From NCBI RefSeq assembly GCF_018854495.1, contig NZ_JABBDR010000056.1:1-18066 (forward strand): a DNA stretch of 18,066 nt, read 5' to 3'. Below, in pieces: positions 14,827 to 18,066 of the stretch (its first letter is position 1; each line of letters opens with the position of its first letter). Origin of the DNA: Acidithiobacillus ferruginosus. Its GTDB lineage: Bacteria > Pseudomonadota > Gammaproteobacteria > Acidithiobacillales > Acidithiobacillaceae. Under the pieces are notes generated by a model. It saw only the letters and a program-made list of their open reading frames with translations. It was not told the origin of the DNA and ran no database searches. The position numbers and the translations under genes were made by a program.

Positions 14827-17427
14827 TCAGTGCACCCGCTGTCCGACAAAGGTAAAACTGTCTCCTTCAAGAACCACTTCAATAATCTCACCGGGTCCGA
14901 AGTCACCACGCAGGAGTTTCTGGGCGAGGGGGTTTTCAATCTCCCGCTGAATCACCCTTTTCAGGGGGCGGGCGCCGTAGACGGGGTCATAGCCGACCTC
15001 GGCCAGACGATCCAGTGCGCCATCACTGAGCACCAGATCCATATCCCGCTCGCGCAGGCGTGCCCGCAGGAAGCCCATCTGAATCCCGGTAATCTCACGG
15101 AGCTGCACCGCGGTGAGGGGATGGAAGATGACCAACTCATCAACGCGGTTGAGGAACTCCGGGCGGAAGTGATCCTGCACCACGTCCAGTACCGCCACAC
15201 GCATACCGTCATAGTCCCCTTTGCGACTGAATTCCTGAATTCGGTCGGAGCCGAGGTTGGAAGTCATGACGATGACGGTATTGCGGAAATCTACCGTGCG
15301 CCCCTGGCCATCGGTGAGCCGACCATCATCCAATACCTGCAGAAGGATGTTGAAGACTTCCGGGTGGGCCTTCTCCACCTCGTCCAGCAATACGACCGAA
15401 TATGGTTTGCGCCGCACCGCTTCAGTGAGATAGCCGCCTTCTTCATAACCTACATATCCCGGAGGCGCGCCAATGAGCCGTGCCACCGAATGCTTCTCCA
15501 TGAATTCGCTCATGTCGATGCGCACCAGATGGTCTTCACTATCGAAGAGGAATTCGGCGAGGGCCTTGGTCAACTCCGTTTTACCGACGCCCGTGGGGCC
15601 AAGGAAAAGGAAAGAACCATTGGGACGCTTGGGGTCAGACAGTCCCGCCCGGGAGCGGCGAATGGCGTTGGATACCGCGGCCACCGCCTCGCTCTGGCCC
15701 ACGACCCGCGCCTGCAGACGCTCCTCCATCTTGAGGAGTTTTTCTTTTTCGCCCTCCAACATTTTGGAGACAGGAATGCCGGTCCAGCGGGCCACTACTT
15801 CGGCGATTTCCTCCTCACCCACCTCGGTGCGCAACAGGGTGGGTTTGGTGCCTGAACCTGCCGATTGCGCATGGATTTCCGCGGCATGGAGCTGTGCTTC
15901 CAATGCCGGAATAGAGCTGTATTGCAGTTCCGCCATACGCTCCAAGTCGTTGGCACGACGCGCCGTGTCCAGCTCGACGCGCTTTCGGTCCAGTTCTTTC
16001 TGAATCTGTGAGGTGCCTTCGATAGCCAGCTTTTCGCCTTTCCAAACTTCTTCCAGCTCTTGATATTTGCGATCTGACTCGTTGATTTGGGCCTGCAGGA
16101 TATCCAGGCGCTTACGGCTGGCTTCATCCTTCTCCTTCTCCAGTGCCACGCGCTCGATGTTCAACTGAATGATGCGGCGCTCCAGTTCATCCAGTTCCTG
16201 AGGTTTGGAATCGATTTCCATCTTAATGCGGGAGGCTGCTTCGTCCATCAGATCTATGGCTTTGTCAGGCAGATTACGGTCGGTGATATAGCGGTGTGAA
16301 AGCTGTGCTGCGGCGACCAGCGCCGGATCGGTAATGCGTACCCCATGATGGGCTTCATAGCGTTCTTTCAGGCCACGCAAAATGGCGATGGTGTCTTCCA
16401 CACTGGGTTCATCCACCAGCACCCGCTGGAAACGCCGTTCCAGCGCCGCATCTTTTTCAATATATTTACGATATTCATCCAGTGTGGTGGCACCGATGCA
16501 ATGTAACTCGCCGCGCGCCAGCGCCGGCTTGAGCATATTGCCCGCGTCCATGGAGCCCTCGGCCTTGCCTGCCCCCACCAGTGTATGGATTTCATCAATA
16601 AAAAGAATGATTTTACCCTCACTCTTCTCCAGGTCGTTCAATAAAGACTTCAGACGTTCCTCGAACTCACCGCGAAACTTGGCACCCGCAATCAGTGCCC
16701 CCAAGTCCAAACCAAGAAGGCGCTTATCGCGCAAAGATTCCGGCACTTCGCCATTAACCAGGCGCAGTGCCAGGCCTTCGACAATGGCGGTTTTGCCCAC
16801 ACCTGGTTCACCGATCAACACCGGATTATTTTTGCTGCGCCGCAGCAATACCTGAATGGTTCGGCGGATTTCGTCGTCACGGCCGATCACCGGGTCCAGC
16901 TTGCCTTGGCTGGCCCGCTCGGTGTAGTCGATGGTGTATTTCTCCAGCGCCTGACGTTGCTCTTCGGCATTGGCATCATTGATTTTTTCCCCGCCGTGCA
17001 GATCGTGGACGGCCTGTTCCAGATCCTTGGTGGTGGCACCCGCCTCTTTCAGGAGGCGCCCAGCCTCGCCCTTGTCGTCCATCAAGGCCAGCAGGAAGTG
17101 TTCGGTGGAAATATACGTGTCGCCGCGCTTCTGGCCTATCTTGTCGGCCAGATTGAGCATGTTGGTGAGATCGCGGCCTACCTGCACCTCGCCTGGGTGC
17201 CCTTGTACTTTCGGCATGGACTCCAGCGCGCGATTCAACTGATTACGCAGGGCATCGACCCGCACGCCGGCTTTTGACAGGAGTGGCCGAGCGATACCTC
17301 CTTCCTGATCAAGAAAAGCAGCAAGCAAGTGGATGGGCTCCATCTGCTGGTGATCCTGCGCCAGCGCAAGACTCTGGGCATCCTGAAAAGCCTGTTGGAA
17401 TTTGGTAGTCAGTTTATCGGTACGCAT
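14827..17427 (-). CDS. clpB: ATP-dependent disaggregase ClpB
   Basis: 866 aa, the usual length. A hexameric AAA+ chaperone that pulls apart aggregated proteins with DnaK. N-domain (about 1-145), first AAA+ module with Walker A G206-EPGVGK-T213 and Walker B D278-E279, the coiled-coil middle domain at about 400-530 that separates ClpB from ClpA/ClpC, and second AAA+ module with G610-PTGVGK-T617 and [16 protein letters not shown]. The pore-loop GYVG is present in the second module. The ATG follows GGGAG by about 9 bases. It starts 39 bases after the end of an MFS gene but probably has its own heat-shock promoter at 17459-17487. Confidence 0.97.
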   Translation of the reverse strand: MRTDKLTTKFQQAFQDAQSLALAQDHQQMEPIHLLAAFLDQEGGIARPLLSKAGVRVDALRNQLNRALESMPKVQGHPGEVQVGRDLTNMLNLADKIGQKRGDTYISTEHFLLALMDDKGEAGRLLKEAGATTKDLEQAVHDLHGGEKINDANAEEQRQALEKYTIDYTERASQGKLDPVIGRDDEIRRTIQVLLRRSKNNPVLIGEPGVGKTAIVEGLALRLVNGEVPESLRDKRLLGLDLGALIAGAKFRGEFEERLKSLLNDLEKSEGKIILFIDEIHTLVGAGKAEGSMDAGNMLKPALARGELHCIGATTLDEYRKYIEKDAALERRFQRVLVDEPSVEDTIAILRGLKERYEAHHGVRITDPALVAAAQLSHRYITDRNLPDKAIDLMDEAASRIKMEIDSKPQELDELERRIIQLNIERVALEKEKDEASRKRLDILQAQINESDRKYQELEEVWKGEKLAIEGTSQIQKELDRKRVELDTARRANDLERMAELQYSSIPALEAQLHAAEIHAQSAGSGTKPTLLRTEVGEEEIAEVVARWTGIPVSKMLEGEKEKLLKMEERLQARVVGQSEAVAAVSNAIRRSRAGLSDPKRPNGSFLFLGPTGVGKTELTKALAEFLFDSEDHLVRIDMSEFMEKHSVARLIGAPPGYVGYEEGGYLTEAVRRKPYSVVLLDEVEKAHPEVFNILLQVLDDGRLTDGQGRTVDFRNTVIVMTSNLGSDRIQEFSRKGDYDGMRVAVLDVVQDHFRPEFLNRVDELVIFHPLTAVQLREITGIQMGFLRARLRERDMDLVLSDGALDRLAEVGYDPVYGARPLKRVIQREIENPLAQKLLRGDFGPGEIIEVVLEGDSFTFVGQRVH

Positions 17428-17458
17428 TGAGTGGCTCCCGTGGGTTGTGTTGCTCAGG

Positions 17459-17487
17459 AAATGGGATTAGTCGGCCTCTTTTTCAAG
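17459..17487 (-). promoter_or_regulatory. Sigma-32 heat-shock promoter of clpB
   Basis: On the minus strand CTTGAAA (17487-17481), a 14-base spacer and TCCCATTT (17466-17459) match the RpoH consensus CTTGAAA-N(13-15)-CCCCATTT with one mismatch. The -35 box lies inside the last codons of the upstream MFS gene, whose stop falls in the spacer. Transcription would begin near 17452, about 25 bases before the clpB ATG. Confidence 0.82.
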
Positions 17488-18066
17488 AGTGGGTGCCGGC
17501 CGTAATGCCTGGATCAGGAACACCCCTCCAAAGAGCGCCAGCGCCGACGCCGCGGCAAAGGTATTCCGCCCGCCCCAGTGAGCCCAGGCCCAGCCCGCCC
17601 CCAGGGCTCCCAGCCCTCCGCCCAATCCGTAAACGACGCTGGCATAGAGCGCCATACCCCGGGCGCGCAGAGCGCCGGGGAAGCGCCCCGATACCCAGTG
17701 TACCGCCGCCAGATGGAAGGCTGCATAGCTGGCCGCATGGAGGCTTTGTACTAGTATGATCCACACCAAACCCGGCCACCAGGCGATCACGCCCCAGCGC
17801 AGAGCGGTCAGCGCGAAGGCGCCGGTGAAAACCAGTGGTACGCCGAGGCGCCGGATAAGACGATCGCCCCACCAGAAAAAGGCTACCTCGCAGAGTACGG
17901 CAAAACCCCACAGCATCCCGATTGCGGCACTGCCCAGACCATGCTGTTCCGCATAGATAGAATAGAAGGCGTAATAGGCCCCGTGACTGGCCTGTTCCAG
18001 TAGACCCGCCAGCAGGAAAAACCAGAGACTGATATGGCGTAGTGTGCTACTGAGGCGGGGGCGCGG
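17467..18066 (-). CDS. MFS transporter, C-terminal part (HcaT-like), cut by window edge
   Basis: Open reading frame continues to the right edge (200 codons including the stop), so the N-terminus lies outside; the ATG at 17916 is internal. The visible part has about six hydrophobic segments. It contains ASHGAYYAFYSIYAEQHGLG, then LRWGVIAWWPGLVWIILVQ and SLHAASYAAFHLAAVHWV. This pattern is that of the NupG/HcaT-like MFS branch (PF12832-type). The substrate is unknown; the HcaT (3-phenylpropionate) annotation should not be carried over. It is transcribed toward clpB and its 3' end carries the clpB heat-shock promoter. Confidence 0.75.
   Translation of the reverse strand, partial: PRPRLSSTLRHISLWFFLLAGLLEQASHGAYYAFYSIYAEQHGLGSAAIGMLWGFAVLCEVAFFWWGDRLIRRLGVPLVFTGAFALTALRWGVIAWWPGLVWIILVQSLHAASYAAFHLAAVHWVSGRFPGALRARGMALYASVVYGLGGGLGALGAGWAWAHWGGRNTFAAASALALFGGVFLIQALRPAPTLEKEAD

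Noticed and set aside
14653..15855. 400-codon plus-strand open frame
   Set aside because: Lies almost wholly antisense to clpB, whose motifs and length are certain; a by-product of high-GC coding sequence.
1..18066. CRISPR arrays, tRNA/rRNA genes, insertion sequences
   Set aside because: No regularly spaced repeats, cloverleaf-type sequences or transposase motifs were found by reading; short or divergent examples could be missed without tools.

Overview
The window reads as chromosomal DNA of a Gram-negative proteobacterium carrying, at its left end, the right-hand part of a filamentous-phage (inovirus-like) prophage. LPS heptose synthesis (HldD), lipobox lipoproteins, a CxxCH cytochrome, AmpG with a DacB-type peptidase, and a gammaproteobacterial-type Xer site are all consistent with this. 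The gene mix and style suggest an Acidithiobacillus-like acidophile, but that assignment is a guess; no 16S or marker search was possible.

Positions 1 to about 2844 hold the phage-like part. A minus-strand series (97-aa ORF, 76-aa ORF, a gene II/X-type replication initiator, then a 95-aa protein in the place of a phage ssDNA-binding protein) diverges from a plus-strand HTH-plus-membrane-segment regulator. The first three minus-strand genes are joined by 4-base stop/start overlaps, and the initiator appears to start with TTG. The 174-bp divergent region has a clear promoter for the regulator, inverted repeats that could be operators, and two tight hairpins in the leader of the minus operon. 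The right edge is a dif-like site at 2817..2844: one arm matches the XerC-arm consensus, the other is degenerate. This is what XerCD-mediated inovirus integration leaves. Coat, adsorption and Zot-like assembly genes are not seen; they would lie left of position 1.

Positions 2856 to 6534 (minus strand) hold envelope genes. A lipoprotein with a low-complexity Ala/Ser/Thr tail and a lipoprotein c-type cytochrome share a similar N-terminus. After a strong terminator come an AmpG-like muropeptide transporter and a DacB (PBP4) D-Ala-D-Ala peptidase, a plausible peptidoglycan turnover pair. Positions 6818 to 7942 (plus) encode a membrane fatty-acid desaturase. Positions 7998 to 10426 (minus) encode HldD, a UDP-glucuronate 4-epimerase-type enzyme overlapping it by 3 bases, and a small two-segment membrane protein, probably an LPS/polysaccharide operon.

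Positions 10585 to 14634 (plus) encode a Kef-type cation/proton antiporter with RCK domains and acetyl-CoA synthetase. Positions 14827 to the right edge (minus) encode the ClpB disaggregase and, upstream of it, the C-terminal part of an MFS transporter cut by the window. A good match to a sigma-32 heat-shock promoter lies across the transporter's stop codon, so clpB probably has its own heat-inducible promoter.
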